Under the pieces are notes generated by a model. That model did not search any database, had not been told where the DNA came from, and saw nothing but the letters and a program-made list of their open reading frames with translations. Below, piece after piece: positions 53,930 to 62,591 of a DNA stretch of 64,000 bases. The stretch is taken from positions 868,001 to 932,000 of the forward strand of contig NZ_FNGA01000001.1 in the NCBI RefSeq assembly GCF_900101105.1. The letters are read 5' to 3'. The DNA comes from Maridesulfovibrio ferrireducens (GTDB taxonomy: Bacteria > Desulfobacterota > Desulfovibrionia > Desulfovibrionales > Desulfovibrionaceae). The position numbers were made by a program, and so were the translations under genes. Each line of letters starts with the position of its first letter. The first letter of the stretch is position 1.

Positions 53930-54407
53930 GATTATTCTTAAAGCTTGGAATGATAGCTGGAACAGCTTTTTTATACGTGAGAAATTCTTCTCCGAACGTT
54001 TCTTCAAGCATAGCTTCTTCTTGCGGAATCAATTTTATGAATAGGTAAAAGGCTATGGCGGACATGCCAAAAAGCAGCCATGCCTGCGAAGCTATGGCGC
54101 TTCCGGGAAAAATAAAGGCTATCCATGCAAAATAAAGTGGATTTCTAACTATTGCAAAAGTTCCTGTCGTTTCCAGCCTTCCCAAAGATACAGCTCGTTT
54201 CATGGCTGGTCCTGAGATAAAAATAAAAGCTATTCCAAATCCCAGAAAAATACCGCCTATAATATGAAAAGCTGTGCCGGATATAAAATTCATTAAAAAA
54301 AGTTCTGGGTAAAAGAGGGTCAGTAAAGTAGCAGCGATGCCGTAGGCTATGGTTGGTCTGATTATTTTAGGCCCTACTCCGAAAAAATTTACCTTTTGCT
54401 TTTCCAT
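53922..54407 (-). CDS. Isoprenylcysteine carboxyl methyltransferase-like membrane protein
   Basis: The start at ATG 54407 has GGAG eight bases upstream. The 161-residue product has about four helices and the ICMT/phospholipid-methyltransferase signature near its end: GRLETTGTFAIVRNPLYFAWIAF (the R-N-P-x-Y SAM-binding motif) followed by IPQEEAMLEETFGEEFLTYKKAV (the E-E…Y motif). Bacterial members methylate unknown small or lipid substrates. It converges with the ferredoxin gene and overlaps it by 8 bases; no functional link is evident. Confidence 0.82.
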   Translation of the reverse strand: MEKQKVNFFGVGPKIIRPTIAYGIAATLLTLFYPELFLMNFISGTAFHIIGGIFLGFGIAFIFISGPAMKRAVSLGRLETTGTFAIVRNPLYFAWIAFIFPGSAIASQAWLLFGMSAIAFYLFIKLIPQEEAMLEETFGEEFLTYKKAVPAIIPSFKNNPI

Positions 54408-54628
54408 AAAAGATCTCCGTTTGAAGTGTGTAACCATCCTTAAATATTATTTATACCCATCTATAGTCTCAATTTTTCATAAATGCGTAAAGTGGTTTGT
54501 TAATATTAGAATAATCTTCATGGCGTTAAGAAATTCTTTACTACCATGCCCGTAGGGACTAATTAGTGCCGTGTTGTTTTGATCATTTAATAGATACGTT
54601 TTTAAATCTTGGTTCAGGAGATTCGAAG

Positions 54629-55459
54629 TTGTCAGTTGATAAGTGTAATTTACCTATAGGCGTTTTTGATTCAGGAGTCGGCGGGCTGACCGTTCTGCGG
54701 GCTTTGCAGGACTTGTTGCCTCACGAAAATTTTCTGTATCTCGGTGATACCGCAAGGGTTCCTTACGGTGCTAAAAGTGCAGATTCTGTGATCAAATATG
54801 CTCTGCAAGCCGGGGATGCGCTGGTTGCGGAAGGGATAAAGATGCTGGTGATCGCCTGTAACACGGCTTCTGCTGTTTCTTTGAAAAGCCTTGCGGATAA
54901 GTATAGTCCATTGCCTGTAATCGGAGTCATAAAACCCGGAGCTGAGGCGGCTTGTCAGGCAAGTGTGAATGGTAAAATTGCGGTAATAGCGACTGAAAAT
55001 ACTGTTAACGGCGGTGCCTATCAAAGAACTATTTGCAGCATGCATCCAAACGCTGAAATAATAGCACAACCGTGTCCTTTGTTTGTAGGGCTTGCGGAAG
55101 AGGGATGGACTGAAGGTGAACTGGTTGAGGCCATTGCAGCCCGCTATTTAGAACCGTTGTTTGCAAAATTTGGAGATGAGGGGCCGGATACTTTAGTCCT
55201 TGGATGTACTCATTTTCCAGTGCTTCGCGGTGCTATCGCAAATGTTGCCGGAAAGAATATTAAGCTTGTGGATTCTGCGGAAACAACGGCTAAAACAGTT
55301 AAGAATATTCTTGCTGAATCAAAGCTTAGCAATTGTTCCACCCAGCGTGGTCATGTTTCGTTTCTTGCCACTGATTCAGCGAAAAGGTTTGCCGCTGTCG
55401 GCGGTGCTTTCCTTGGTGTTGAGATAGATCCGGAAGACGTTAAGGTTATTGATTTATAG
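54629..55459 (+). CDS. murI: Glutamate racemase
   Basis: The start at TTG 54629 has AGGAG at 54616-54620; a longer GTG start at 54566 is less likely. The 276-residue enzyme makes D-glutamate for peptidoglycan. It shows LPIGVFDSGVGGLTVLRAL, YLGDTARVPYGAKS, and the two catalytic cysteines in VIACNTASAVS and LVLGCTHFPVL. The length and motif order are normal. It ends 2 bases before the convergent TetR gene, with no terminator visible between. Confidence 0.94.
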   Translation: MSVDKCNLPIGVFDSGVGGLTVLRALQDLLPHENFLYLGDTARVPYGAKSADSVIKYALQAGDALVAEGIKMLVIACNTASAVSLKSLADKYSPLPVIGVIKPGAEAACQASVNGKIAVIATENTVNGGAYQRTICSMHPNAEIIAQPCPLFVGLAEEGWTEGELVEAIAARYLEPLFAKFGDEGPDTLVLGCTHFPVLRGAIANVAGKNIKLVDSAETTAKTVKNILAESKLSNCSTQRGHVSFLATDSAKRFAAVGGAFLGVEIDPEDVKVIDL

Positions 55460-55461
55460 TC

Positions 55462-56079
55462 TTACTCGGATTGTTTCGCCGGATGAAATAAATATCCAGC
55501 ACACATTTCAGTCAGTTCGTTGAATGTTTGTTCCTGATTTTCTTCCTGATTTTCTAAAAAACAGCGGTGCATAGTTTCTTCTATTGCGCCTGCAACCAGT
55601 TTTGCAGCTGTATGAGTATCTTTCACTTTGATTCTGTTGCCGCATTTTTCAAGTATCGTTTCAATTCCTTCTTGAAACGATAGAGTAATTCTTCTGTCGA
55701 GCTTAGCCATTTCCGGTTCACGGTTCTTTAAGGCCAGCATTTCTCTGTGTAGTTCTGTTGACAACGTATGTGCCTGCTTTGCTGAACTTACGATGTATTT
55801 GATGATACTATGCCCGTCTTTTGATACGGGAGCATCCTCTGCAATGTTTCCGTATATCCCTTTTATTATGCTGTTTCCGTATGCCTGCGAAACTTCAATC
55901 AGTAGATCTTTTTTGTTTTTAAAATATCCATAAAATGAACCTACCGATACATCGGCATTCTCGACAATTTCATTGATGCTTGTCTTATGAAAACCTTTGT
56001 CAGAGAATAGTTTCATCCCTGCTACGATGATTTTACGCTTCTTTTCTTTACTTCTACTTTGTACAGGAGCTCTTGGCAT
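55462..56079 (-). CDS. TetR-family transcriptional regulator
   Basis: The 205-residue regulator has the N-terminal TetR helix-turn-helix (KIIVAGMKLFSDKGFHKTSINEIVENADVSVGSFYGYFKNKKDLLIEV, residues 15-65) and a helical ligand domain. No target gene is adjacent in the same direction; the genes on both sides are murI and, beyond its promoter, a DUF4911 gene. An inverted repeat over its own promoter suggests autoregulation. The ligand is unknown. Confidence 0.88.
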   Translation of the reverse strand: MPRAPVQSRSKEKKRKIIVAGMKLFSDKGFHKTSINEIVENADVSVGSFYGYFKNKKDLLIEVSQAYGNSIIKGIYGNIAEDAPVSKDGHSIIKYIVSSAKQAHTLSTELHREMLALKNREPEMAKLDRRITLSFQEGIETILEKCGNRIKVKDTHTAAKLVAGAIEETMHRCFLENQEENQEQTFNELTEMCAGYLFHPAKQSE

Positions 56080-56117
56080 TGTCTGCTCTCTAGCTAAATG
56101 TGTTTTAGTTGTATAAT

Positions 56118-56149
56118 ATATGAATAATAGTTCATATTCATATTGTCAA
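56118..56149 (-). promoter_or_regulatory. TetR promoter with palindromic operator
   Basis: On the minus strand TTGACA (56149-56144) is a strong -35. Downstream, ATATGAA at 56118-56124 and TTCATAT at 56131-56137 form an inverted repeat covering the spacer and the weak -10, a typical autoregulatory layout. Confidence 0.5.
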
Positions 56150-56220
56150 CAAACATGAAGATATATTCATATTTTAAATTAAAAGAGAATCAGCGGATTA
56201 TTTGGAATTAGGGAAGGGGC

Positions 56221-56499
56221 TTATGAAGGGGTAGATGGATTGGGGAGGATTTTAATATCAATCTCCTCTTTTAGGTCATCCATAAATTCAAAGAATTCGC
56301 GTTCCTGATGGGCGCTGTAGCGAAGCATCAGTACTCCTTTGAATCTGTCGGCGACAGTGAAAAGAGCCAGATTCTCCATAGCTTCCAGAAAAAATCTAAA
56401 AATTGCAATGTCAGATGGAGCCATCTGAACATAGATACGACTTGAATACTTAGGGGGCGCCGGAAGAGGGCGCGGACGTGGTTTTCTTTTACGGGCCAT
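56221..56499 (-). CDS. DUF4911-domain protein
   Basis: The start at ATG 56499 (MARKRKPRPRPLPAPP…) is preferred, because the longer frame begins inside the terminator of the upstream pepQ gene. The 92-residue product has a basic, proline-rich N-terminus and a compact domain, SSRIYVQMAPSDIAIFRFFLEAMENLALFTVADRFKGVLMLRYSAHQEREFFEFMDDL, which I recognise as the DUF4911 pattern seen in Desulfovibrionales. The function is unknown; a ferredoxin-like fold is likely. It may share the pepQ transcript by readthrough. Confidence 0.7.
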   Translation of the reverse strand: MARKRKPRPRPLPAPPKYSSRIYVQMAPSDIAIFRFFLEAMENLALFTVADRFKGVLMLRYSAHQEREFFEFMDDLKEEIDIKILPNPSTPS

Positions 56500-56539
56500 A
56501 ATTTTATTCAGAGTGGATTTAACCGGTTTGTGGTGATCA

Positions 56540-56568
56540 AAATAAGCAGGGTTCCGAAGAACCCTGCT
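56540..56568 (-). terminator. Terminator after pepQ
   Basis: AGCAGGGTTC (56545-56554) pairs with GAACCCTGCT (56559-56568) around a CGAA loop (TTCG on the minus strand). TATTTT follows on the minus strand. Confidence 0.85.
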
Positions 56569-56574
56569 CAAGAA

Positions 56575-57651
56575 TTATAGAACTTTATGGCCGTCTTCAG
56601 TTATAAGGACCATATGTTCCCAACGGATGCCGCCCCAATCAGGGTAGTAAAGGCCGGGTTCGACTGTGACAATCATACCGGGCCTAAGCTCGCCTTTTGC
56701 AATCGGGCTGATGCTTGGTTGTTCATGGGTTTCAAGTCCCACACCATGTCCGAGAGAATGTGTAAAGTATTTTTCTACACCGTGTTTTTCAAAAACAGCT
56801 TTTGCGGTGTGGTAGGCGTGCTGAATCGGAAGTCCGGGGCGCAGAATGTCAATTGCTGCCATCTGAGCTTCTTGAACCTGCGCGCGCACAGTTAAAAAAC
56901 GGTCAGAGGGTTTGTCTCCGATATAAAAAGTTCTGGTCTGGTCAGAACAATAATCGCCGAGTCTGCCACCCATATCAATGAGAATGAGTTCACCTTCGCG
57001 AAGTTTTGTATCACCCGGGCATGCATGCGGAAGCGCTGCATTCGGGCCGACTCCTACAATGGAAGGGAAGGACAGACCGGAAGCTCCGTTATTTCTGAAA
57101 AGCTGTTCAATTTCCCATGATATTTCAGCTTCTGTGCGTCCTTCCTGAAGTTTCGGTTCAATAAGTTCGTATACTTTATGGTTAAGAGCACACGATTCTT
57201 CCATCAAACGGATTTCTTCATCATCTTTAATCAGGCGCAGTTCTTCAACCAGCCCTGAAACAGGCTTAAGTTCACAAAGTTCGGTAAGTTTTTCGTGCTC
57301 GAAAATGTTTATCGATTTAGGATCGTAAGCGAGACTGGAAATAGAGTTTGATTTGAAAAACCCTTTAAGAGCGTCAAATTTACGCCCGGAATAAATGAAA
57401 ACATCATCTTCATTCCATATTCTGCGTGCAGCATCCAAGTATCTGGGGTCAGTCAGAAGAAAATCTTTTCCGTCAGGGCAGATTATGAGCCATCCGGAAG
57501 TTTCGTTGCATTGCGAGTCGTGAAGTTCAAATCCACTGAGGTAATAACGGTTGGCAGCAAAATTTACCAATAAAGGAGGCAGTCCGCGATCATTAAGACG
57601 TTTACGGACATTTTCCCGCCTTTTTTCATAAGTGGCGGCAGATATGGTCAT
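56575..57651 (-). CDS. Xaa-Pro aminopeptidase / proline dipeptidase (M24B)
   Basis: This 358-residue creatinase-like metallopeptidase has an N-terminal RNase-H-like domain (residues 1-130; GLPPLLVNFAANRYYLSGFE) and a pita-bread catalytic domain. The five metal ligands are visible: LILIDMGGRLGDYCSDQTRTF (two Asp), THSLGHGVGLETHEQP (His), MIVTVEPGLYYPDWGGIRWEHM (two Glu). It removes N-terminal residues before proline or splits X-Pro dipeptides. It lies 4 bases downstream of the flavin oxidoreductase gene on the same strand. Confidence 0.9.
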   Translation of the reverse strand: MTISAATYEKRRENVRKRLNDRGLPPLLVNFAANRYYLSGFELHDSQCNETSGWLIICPDGKDFLLTDPRYLDAARRIWNEDDVFIYSGRKFDALKGFFKSNSISSLAYDPKSINIFEHEKLTELCELKPVSGLVEELRLIKDDEEIRLMEESCALNHKVYELIEPKLQEGRTEAEISWEIEQLFRNNGASGLSFPSIVGVGPNAALPHACPGDTKLREGELILIDMGGRLGDYCSDQTRTFYIGDKPSDRFLTVRAQVQEAQMAAIDILRPGLPIQHAYHTAKAVFEKHGVEKYFTHSLGHGVGLETHEQPSISPIAKGELRPGMIVTVEPGLYYPDWGGIRWEHMVLITEDGHKVL

Positions 57652-57655
57652 ATGA

Positions 57656-59008
57656 TTAGCTTATCCTGTAAGTGGTTTCGGGCTGTCCATTAATCATTCT
57701 CTCAGCCCATTCGACTCCCTGCATTACTGAGTGGTCCATGTTTGAGACTTCATATTTCCAGCCTCCGAAGCGGCCTCGGGAATAGATGTCCATGGATTCA
57801 AGTGCAGGCTGCAAAATCATTAACGCTTCATCGCGTTGCAGGCAAGGTATGGGATAGCCGTAATCCACATTTATTGACCAGCGGGAGATAATATTTTTCC
57901 TGTCTTCTTCATTAATCAGCGCAGTGTTGATCAATCCATCTTCCACTTCTTTAACTATTTGATTGTGATCAACTATTTTATGATTTGAGTAGGAAACTTC
58001 ACACATCAGTGCTCGCCCCTGTCCGGGGATAGGAGTGTTGTTGGGTGAGTAGTTGTGAAAATTGGTGACACGGTAAAAAGGGCTGTCGTCTTCAGGGAAA
58101 TACATCCAGCACCGGGAATCTTTTTTGGATGTAGAAAGTCCTAATCCAACGACTATAACGCTGTTATGCTTAAGCATCTCTGCTGCATTTGTAAGCGTGT
58201 CCGATGATTTTTCAAGCCATTTCTTGATCAAAATATCAATCGGTCCGGTACTTAGCAGATATTCATATTCAAAGGTGTTGCCTTCGGAATCGTAAATAAT
58301 TTTATTTTTCTGATCAATTGAAGTTACACTGGTGTTATATAAAATATGACTGCTGACCGTTTCTGCCAGTTTACGATAAATTGACCCTGTTCCACCTTTC
58401 AGAGGGAAACGGAATTTATTGTTAGGCCCCCATGAAAGCTGATCCCGTTCAAGGATAATATTTTTTATCACTGTTTTAAGATCAATAACGCTTACTCTTT
58501 CTCCAATCCACGAAAATGACATTGATTCAGGTGGCGTAGCCCATACCTTATAATTATATGGAAGCATAAAATGTTTAGCGATGCCTTCTCCGAAGGTATT
58601 GTTAATCCATTCAAAAAAGTTTGAGGGGGCTTCTTCGGATCTTACACCGGGAAGAAGTCCTCTAACGCATTCCCATTTTTTGAGATTAGGTAAGTGTCTT
58701 ATATTATTTTGAAAAGGGTAGGGAATCCATACTTTGGCGGCTCTTATCCATGATTCGCGTAGATGTTCTATATATTCATCTACCAAAATCTCGGCCAAGA
58801 GTTGATCGTAATATTCATAATGAGAAAAAACCACATGTCCGCCGATATCCCAAGTGAACCCTTTTTCATCGGTAAAACTGGAAGCTAGTCCGCCCGCATG
58901 GGAATTTTTTTCCAGTACAATGAATGATTTTTCACCTAGCTCTTTCAGTCTTCTTGCAGCACCGAGACCTGTTGGACCCGCGCCGACTATGGCATATTTG
59001 ATCTTCAA
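57656..59008 (-). CDS. FAD-dependent amine-oxidase/UDP-galactopyranose-mutase-like oxidoreductase
   Basis: The 450-residue protein opens with a dinucleotide-binding motif, YAIVGAGPTGLGAARRLKELGEKSFIVLEKNSHAGGLASSF. It continues WDIGGHVVFSHYEYYDQLL, IPYPFQNNIRHLP, MLPYNYKVWATPPESMSFSWIGERV and FPLKGGTGSIYRKLAE, a pattern shared by protoporphyrinogen-oxidase-like and UDP-galactopyranose-mutase-like flavoproteins. The C-terminal FGGWKYEVSNMDHSVMQGVEWAER closes the FAD site. The tryptophan and P-F-Q-N context favours a sugar-nucleotide mutase or cell-surface-sugar role, but the substrate is not determinable. pepQ follows after 4 bases. Confidence 0.72.
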   Translation of the reverse strand: MKIKYAIVGAGPTGLGAARRLKELGEKSFIVLEKNSHAGGLASSFTDEKGFTWDIGGHVVFSHYEYYDQLLAEILVDEYIEHLRESWIRAAKVWIPYPFQNNIRHLPNLKKWECVRGLLPGVRSEEAPSNFFEWINNTFGEGIAKHFMLPYNYKVWATPPESMSFSWIGERVSVIDLKTVIKNIILERDQLSWGPNNKFRFPLKGGTGSIYRKLAETVSSHILYNTSVTSIDQKNKIIYDSEGNTFEYEYLLSTGPIDILIKKWLEKSSDTLTNAAEMLKHNSVIVVGLGLSTSKKDSRCWMYFPEDDSPFYRVTNFHNYSPNNTPIPGQGRALMCEVSYSNHKIVDHNQIVKEVEDGLINTALINEEDRKNIISRWSINVDYGYPIPCLQRDEALMILQPALESMDIYSRGRFGGWKYEVSNMDHSVMQGVEWAERMINGQPETTYRIS

Positions 59009-59121
59009 TGAAATTACTCCGCCTTAGGTTTTTATAATTAAAGGGAAGTAAGCAAGGTGTATGCCAGCATCAGAAATTTGATAAATTGAATATAAATTCT
59101 TCTGTAACCTACCTTTCTCTT

Positions 59122-59142
59122 TGTCGTAACAGGTTTGTAACC
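59122..59142 (+). promoter_or_regulatory. Possible PHO box upstream of pstS
   Basis: GTCGTAA and TTTGTAA are direct repeats with an 11-base period (the interval usual for PhoB sites), and another GTAAC lies upstream at 59104-59108. The match to the CTGTCAT consensus is partial. It lies about 85 bases before the pstS start. Confidence 0.4.
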
Positions 59143-59225
59143 AAATTCAGATAGACCCTATCTCAATGACAAAAACGGACACGGTGAAACAGCGTCTGCA
59201 AAAATCCAAATTCAGAGGGAAAAAA

Positions 59226-60047
59226 ATGAAATCTAGAATTATCGCCTTAGTAGCAATGATGGTAATGGCGTTTACAGGATCAGCTTTTGCAGGATCAATC
59301 CAAGTTAAAGGCTCTACTACTGTTCTGCCATTGATGCAGAAATCTGTTGAAACTTTTATGGCTGCAAATCCTAATGTATCAATTTCAATTTCAGGTGGCG
59401 GATCAAGTAACGGCGCAAAAGCTCTTATCGACGGAACAACTGATATCGCAATGATGTCCCGTGACATGAAACCCGCAGAAATTCAGAAAGCAACTGATAA
59501 CGGCCGCAAGCCTGTTCAGTTCATAGTAGCTCTTGATTGCATCGTTCCCGTTGTGAATCCGGCTAACCCTGTTTCAGGACTCAGCGTTGAACAGCTTCAC
59601 GGAATTTACACCGGTAAAATTACTAACTGGAAAGAAGTTGGCGGCGCTGATGATCAGATAGTTGTAATTTCACGTGACACTTCTTCCGGTACTTATGATT
59701 GCTGGAAATCTAAAGTCATGCGCGCTACCGGACTGAAAAGCCGTGTATTCCCCGGAGCTCTTCTTCAAGCCTCAAACGGTGCAGTTGCACAGGCTGTTTC
59801 CAAGAATAAAAAAGCAATCGGTTATGTCGGCCTTGCTTACCTTAATAAAGAACTCAAAGGTGTTTCTGTAAACGGCGTGACTCCTTCAGTTAAAACCGCA
59901 AAAGATAAATCCTACCCAATTTCCCGCGGTCTTAATATCTATACTCCCGGTGCTCCTGCCGGTGAAGCAAAGGGGCTTATCGATTACATGATGAGCCCGG
60001 CAGGCCAGAATCAGGCTGCTGAAATTGGATTTATACCAGTAAAATAA
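59226..60047 (+). CDS. pstS: Phosphate ABC transporter substrate-binding protein
   Basis: The start at ATG 59226 has GAGGGA upstream. The 273-residue protein has a signal peptide (MKSRIIALVAMMVMAFTGSAFA|GS). The PstS phosphate-binding signatures follow: IQVKGSTTVLPLMQKSVETF, SISGGGSSNGAKALIDGTTDIAMMSRDM, VISRDTSSGTYDCW, and the end MMSPAGQNQAAEIGFIPV. It collects phosphate in the periplasm for the PstC/PstA channel encoded next. A GC-rich hairpin without a T-tract follows and may make this gene more abundant than the permease genes. Confidence 0.94.
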   Translation: MKSRIIALVAMMVMAFTGSAFAGSIQVKGSTTVLPLMQKSVETFMAANPNVSISISGGGSSNGAKALIDGTTDIAMMSRDMKPAEIQKATDNGRKPVQFIVALDCIVPVVNPANPVSGLSVEQLHGIYTGKITNWKEVGGADDQIVVISRDTSSGTYDCWKSKVMRATGLKSRVFPGALLQASNGAVAQAVSKNKKAIGYVGLAYLNKELKGVSVNGVTPSVKTAKDKSYPISRGLNIYTPGAPAGEAKGLIDYMMSPAGQNQAAEIGFIPVK

Positions 60048-60085
60048 TAATCGTTCAGTTTGGGATTTAGTGAATTCAAAAAATA

Positions 60086-60110
60086 CTCCGGGAGGCTTTT
60101 CCTCCCGGAG
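60086..60110 (+). other. Stem-loop between pstS and pstC
   Basis: CTCCGGGAGG and CCTCCCGGAG form a perfect 10-bp stem around CTTTT, followed by ATTTGTC rather than a T-run. It is probably a 3'-end stabiliser or partial terminator that sets the ratio of binding protein to permease. Confidence 0.6.
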
Positions 60111-60180
60111 ATTTGTCAGTCTTACAATTCATAATTGCGTAATTTATATTTAATTCAAATTTTATATCAGGGGAATAGTC

Positions 60181-61539
60181 GTGATTACGTCCCGAAATAT
60201 CTGTTTATTATTAATAATTTTTGCGGTGATGAGCGGTGTTTATGCGTATAAACTTTCCAGCTCTACCGAAGCCGAACAGATTTTTATTTCTGCTACTGAA
60301 AAAGTGGCTAAAAGGGGAGATTACTCAATGAGCTCTGTTGGAGGGCTCAAGAAAGTCATGATGCTGTCAGTTCATGAAGTGACGGAAGGATCAGAAGAGT
60401 TAAGCTTATCTGAGGCTGAAAAGGAACTTAGAGTCAGGGAACTTAATTCAGAGTTGAATAAAATTTACGCATATGTTCGCACTGATCGAGCTGTGATGAA
60501 TAAAAGCAAGAATGGTGCAGATGCCGAACTGTTTACATTAATCAAGCAAAGTACCGAGAACATGATTTCTTCAAGGGCTGGAGGGTGGTATATATTCAGC
60601 TCCCTTCTCGGTTTTGCTGGAATGGTTCTTTTTATCTTGAAAGCTCTCAATCTCAGTCGTCGTTCTACAGAGCGGTTAATCCATTCCGCTTTTCTGGTAA
60701 CAGCTTTTACTTCAATACTCGTTCTGTTTCTGATTATGGCGTTCTTATTTATTGAAGGGCTTCCGGTGTTCAACTTTGTTTCGGTAAAAGATTTTATTTT
60801 CGGAGTTGAATGGTACCCGACTGACGAACCTGCTGCGTTCGGGATATGGCCGCTTATTGTCGGGTCCGGAGCTGTTACATTGTTATCCTCTCTCATCGCG
60901 ATTCCGCTTGGTGTGATGACCGCAATTTATCTTGCGGAGATTGCTCCTACAAAGGTGCGTGATATCGTAAAACCAGCAGTAGAAATGCTGGCCGCGTTAC
61001 CTTCTGTTGTAATCGGTTTTTTCGGGATGGTTGTTGTCGCTCCTTTTTTACAGGAAACCTTTGATATTGCGGTAGGTCTTAATCTTTTCAATGCCTCGGT
61101 GATGCTGGCCTTCATGGCGGTTCCGACTATCACAAGTATTTCAGAGGACGCTCTTTATTCCGTTCCTCCAGAGCTTAAAGAGGCTTCTCTCGCTTTGGGT
61201 GCTACGCACTGGCAGAGTATTTATAAAGTCATGGTTCCCGCATCCTTGTCGGGTATTTCAACAGGAATAATTCTGGGCATGGCCCGTTCAATCGGGGAAA
61301 CCATGGTTGTTTTGATGGTTGCCGGCGGAGCGGGAATGCTTCCGAATTCCATTTTTGATCCGGTGCGCCCGATGCCTGCTTCTATTGCGGCCGAGATGGG
61401 CGAAGCTCCTTTCCACAGTGAACATTACCATGCTCTTTTTGCCATAGGTATGGTGCTGTTTTTGTTCACAATGGTTTTCAATCTAATTGCCGATCATGTG
61501 GCTCATAAATATAAACAGGTCGGTTCAGCCACTCTTTAG
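60181..61539 (+). CDS. pstC: Phosphate ABC transporter permease PstC with a large N-terminal extension
   Basis: The 452-residue product is about 150 residues longer than usual PstC. Residues from about 165 are the permease: IEGLPVFNFVSVKDFIFGVEWYPTDEPAAFGIWPLIVGS, the binding-protein-dependent loop EASLALGATHWQSIYKVMVPASLSGISTGIILGMARSIGET, and VRPMPASIAAEMGEA. Before that lie a membrane helix (residues 6-23), about 110 residues of charged, probably periplasmic sequence (EKVAKRGDYSMSSVG … SELNKIYAYVRTDRAVMN), and another helix (GGWYIFSSLLGFAGMVLFIL), a layout that recalls a small sensor module. The start is GTG 60181 behind GGGGAA. Confidence 0.92.
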   Translation: MITSRNICLLLIIFAVMSGVYAYKLSSSTEAEQIFISATEKVAKRGDYSMSSVGGLKKVMMLSVHEVTEGSEELSLSEAEKELRVRELNSELNKIYAYVRTDRAVMNKSKNGADAELFTLIKQSTENMISSRAGGWYIFSSLLGFAGMVLFILKALNLSRRSTERLIHSAFLVTAFTSILVLFLIMAFLFIEGLPVFNFVSVKDFIFGVEWYPTDEPAAFGIWPLIVGSGAVTLLSSLIAIPLGVMTAIYLAEIAPTKVRDIVKPAVEMLAALPSVVIGFFGMVVVAPFLQETFDIAVGLNLFNASVMLAFMAVPTITSISEDALYSVPPELKEASLALGATHWQSIYKVMVPASLSGISTGIILGMARSIGETMVVLMVAGGAGMLPNSIFDPVRPMPASIAAEMGEAPFHSEHYHALFAIGMVLFLFTMVFNLIADHVAHKYKQVGSATL

Positions 61540-61576
61540 TGGAAGCTGTCAGTAAACTTAATAACGGGGAATAATG

Positions 61577-62527
61577 ATGAGTAACTCCGCTGAAACTATA
61601 GAGCAGGTTGATTTGATGTTTGGTAATGAGTGTGAAGCAAGCGAAAGTATGCTTGAGCCTGAGCAGGGCAATTATTCCATGAGAGAGAAAGTACAGAAGG
61701 TCGTCTTTATGCTGTTTAAAGCCGCCGCCGCTATTAACGGTCTGGCTTTACTCATTATATGTGGATTCGTTCTCTATTATGGGTTGCCTGCAATGAGCTG
61801 GGAATTTTTGACTGAAAATCCCAGAAATTCGATGACTGAGGGAGGAATCCTTCCATGTATCGTAGGGACGATTGTTCTTAGTTACGGAGCGTTGATGGTT
61901 GCATTGCCTTGGGGAGTCGCCACAGCAATTTATCTCAATGAATACGCTACATCACCCAGACTTGTGCGGATTTTAAGGTTGGGGATTAATAATCTTGCCG
62001 GAGTTCCTTCGGTTGTGTTCGGACTTTTCGGTTTGTCGTTATTTGTAACTGTGATGGGAATGGGCGTAAGTATTATGGCCGGAGTCTGTACGCTCGGGGC
62101 GCTGGCTTTACCGCTTGTTATCGGGGCATCCGAGGAAGCTTTACGTTCTGTTCCGCAAACTTATAGAGAAGCCTCGCTTGGGCTTGGTGCTACTAAATGG
62201 CAGACCATTTACAGGGTTGTTCTTCCCGCCGCTTTGCCCGGCATGTTGACTGGCGCAATTCTTACACTTTCACGGGCCGCAGGTGAAACTGCCGCGATTA
62301 TGTTTACTGCCGCAGTATTTTTCACCCCTGAAATGCCTGAATCTCTTTTTGATGATGTAATGGCGCTGCCCTATCATATATATGTACTGGCAACAGCCGG
62401 AACAGAAATTGAAAAAACAAGACATATTCAATACGGAACATCCCTTGTTCTTATAACTTTGGTTCTGGGTATGAATATGATGGCTATATATATCAGAGCT
62501 AGAATGCAGAAAAAACTCGCAAGGTAA
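61577..62527 (+). CDS. pstA: Phosphate ABC transporter permease PstA
   Basis: The start at ATG 61577 is favoured, with GGGGA six bases away; ATG 61574 is the alternative. The 316-residue permease has a hydrophilic N-terminus of about 35 residues and then six helices. It shows MSWEFLTENPRNSMTEGGILPCIVGTIVL, GVATAIYLNEYA, GVPSVVFGLFGLSLFV, the EAA loop REASLGLGATKWQTIYRVVLPAALPGMLTGAILTLSRAAGETA, and LPYHIYVLATAG. With PstC it forms the channel. The ATPase gene pstB, which usually follows, is absent here: a terminator comes next. Confidence 0.93.
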   Translation: MSNSAETIEQVDLMFGNECEASESMLEPEQGNYSMREKVQKVVFMLFKAAAAINGLALLIICGFVLYYGLPAMSWEFLTENPRNSMTEGGILPCIVGTIVLSYGALMVALPWGVATAIYLNEYATSPRLVRILRLGINNLAGVPSVVFGLFGLSLFVTVMGMGVSIMAGVCTLGALALPLVIGASEEALRSVPQTYREASLGLGATKWQTIYRVVLPAALPGMLTGAILTLSRAAGETAAIMFTAAVFFTPEMPESLFDDVMALPYHIYVLATAGTEIEKTRHIQYGTSLVLITLVLGMNMMAIYIRARMQKKLAR

Positions 62528-62551
62528 TTCTCTCCATTTTAGTCTCGCAAG

Positions 62552-62586
62552 AAAGCCCGTATCAAAATGAATTTTTTACGGGCTTT
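62552..62586. terminator. Terminator between pstA and the convergent radical SAM gene
   Basis: AAAGCCCGTA (62552-62561) pairs with TACGGGCTTT (62577-62586) around a loop containing a T-run. It probably serves both directions, though the T-tract outside the stem is short. Confidence 0.65.
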
Positions 62587-62591
62587 AAACT

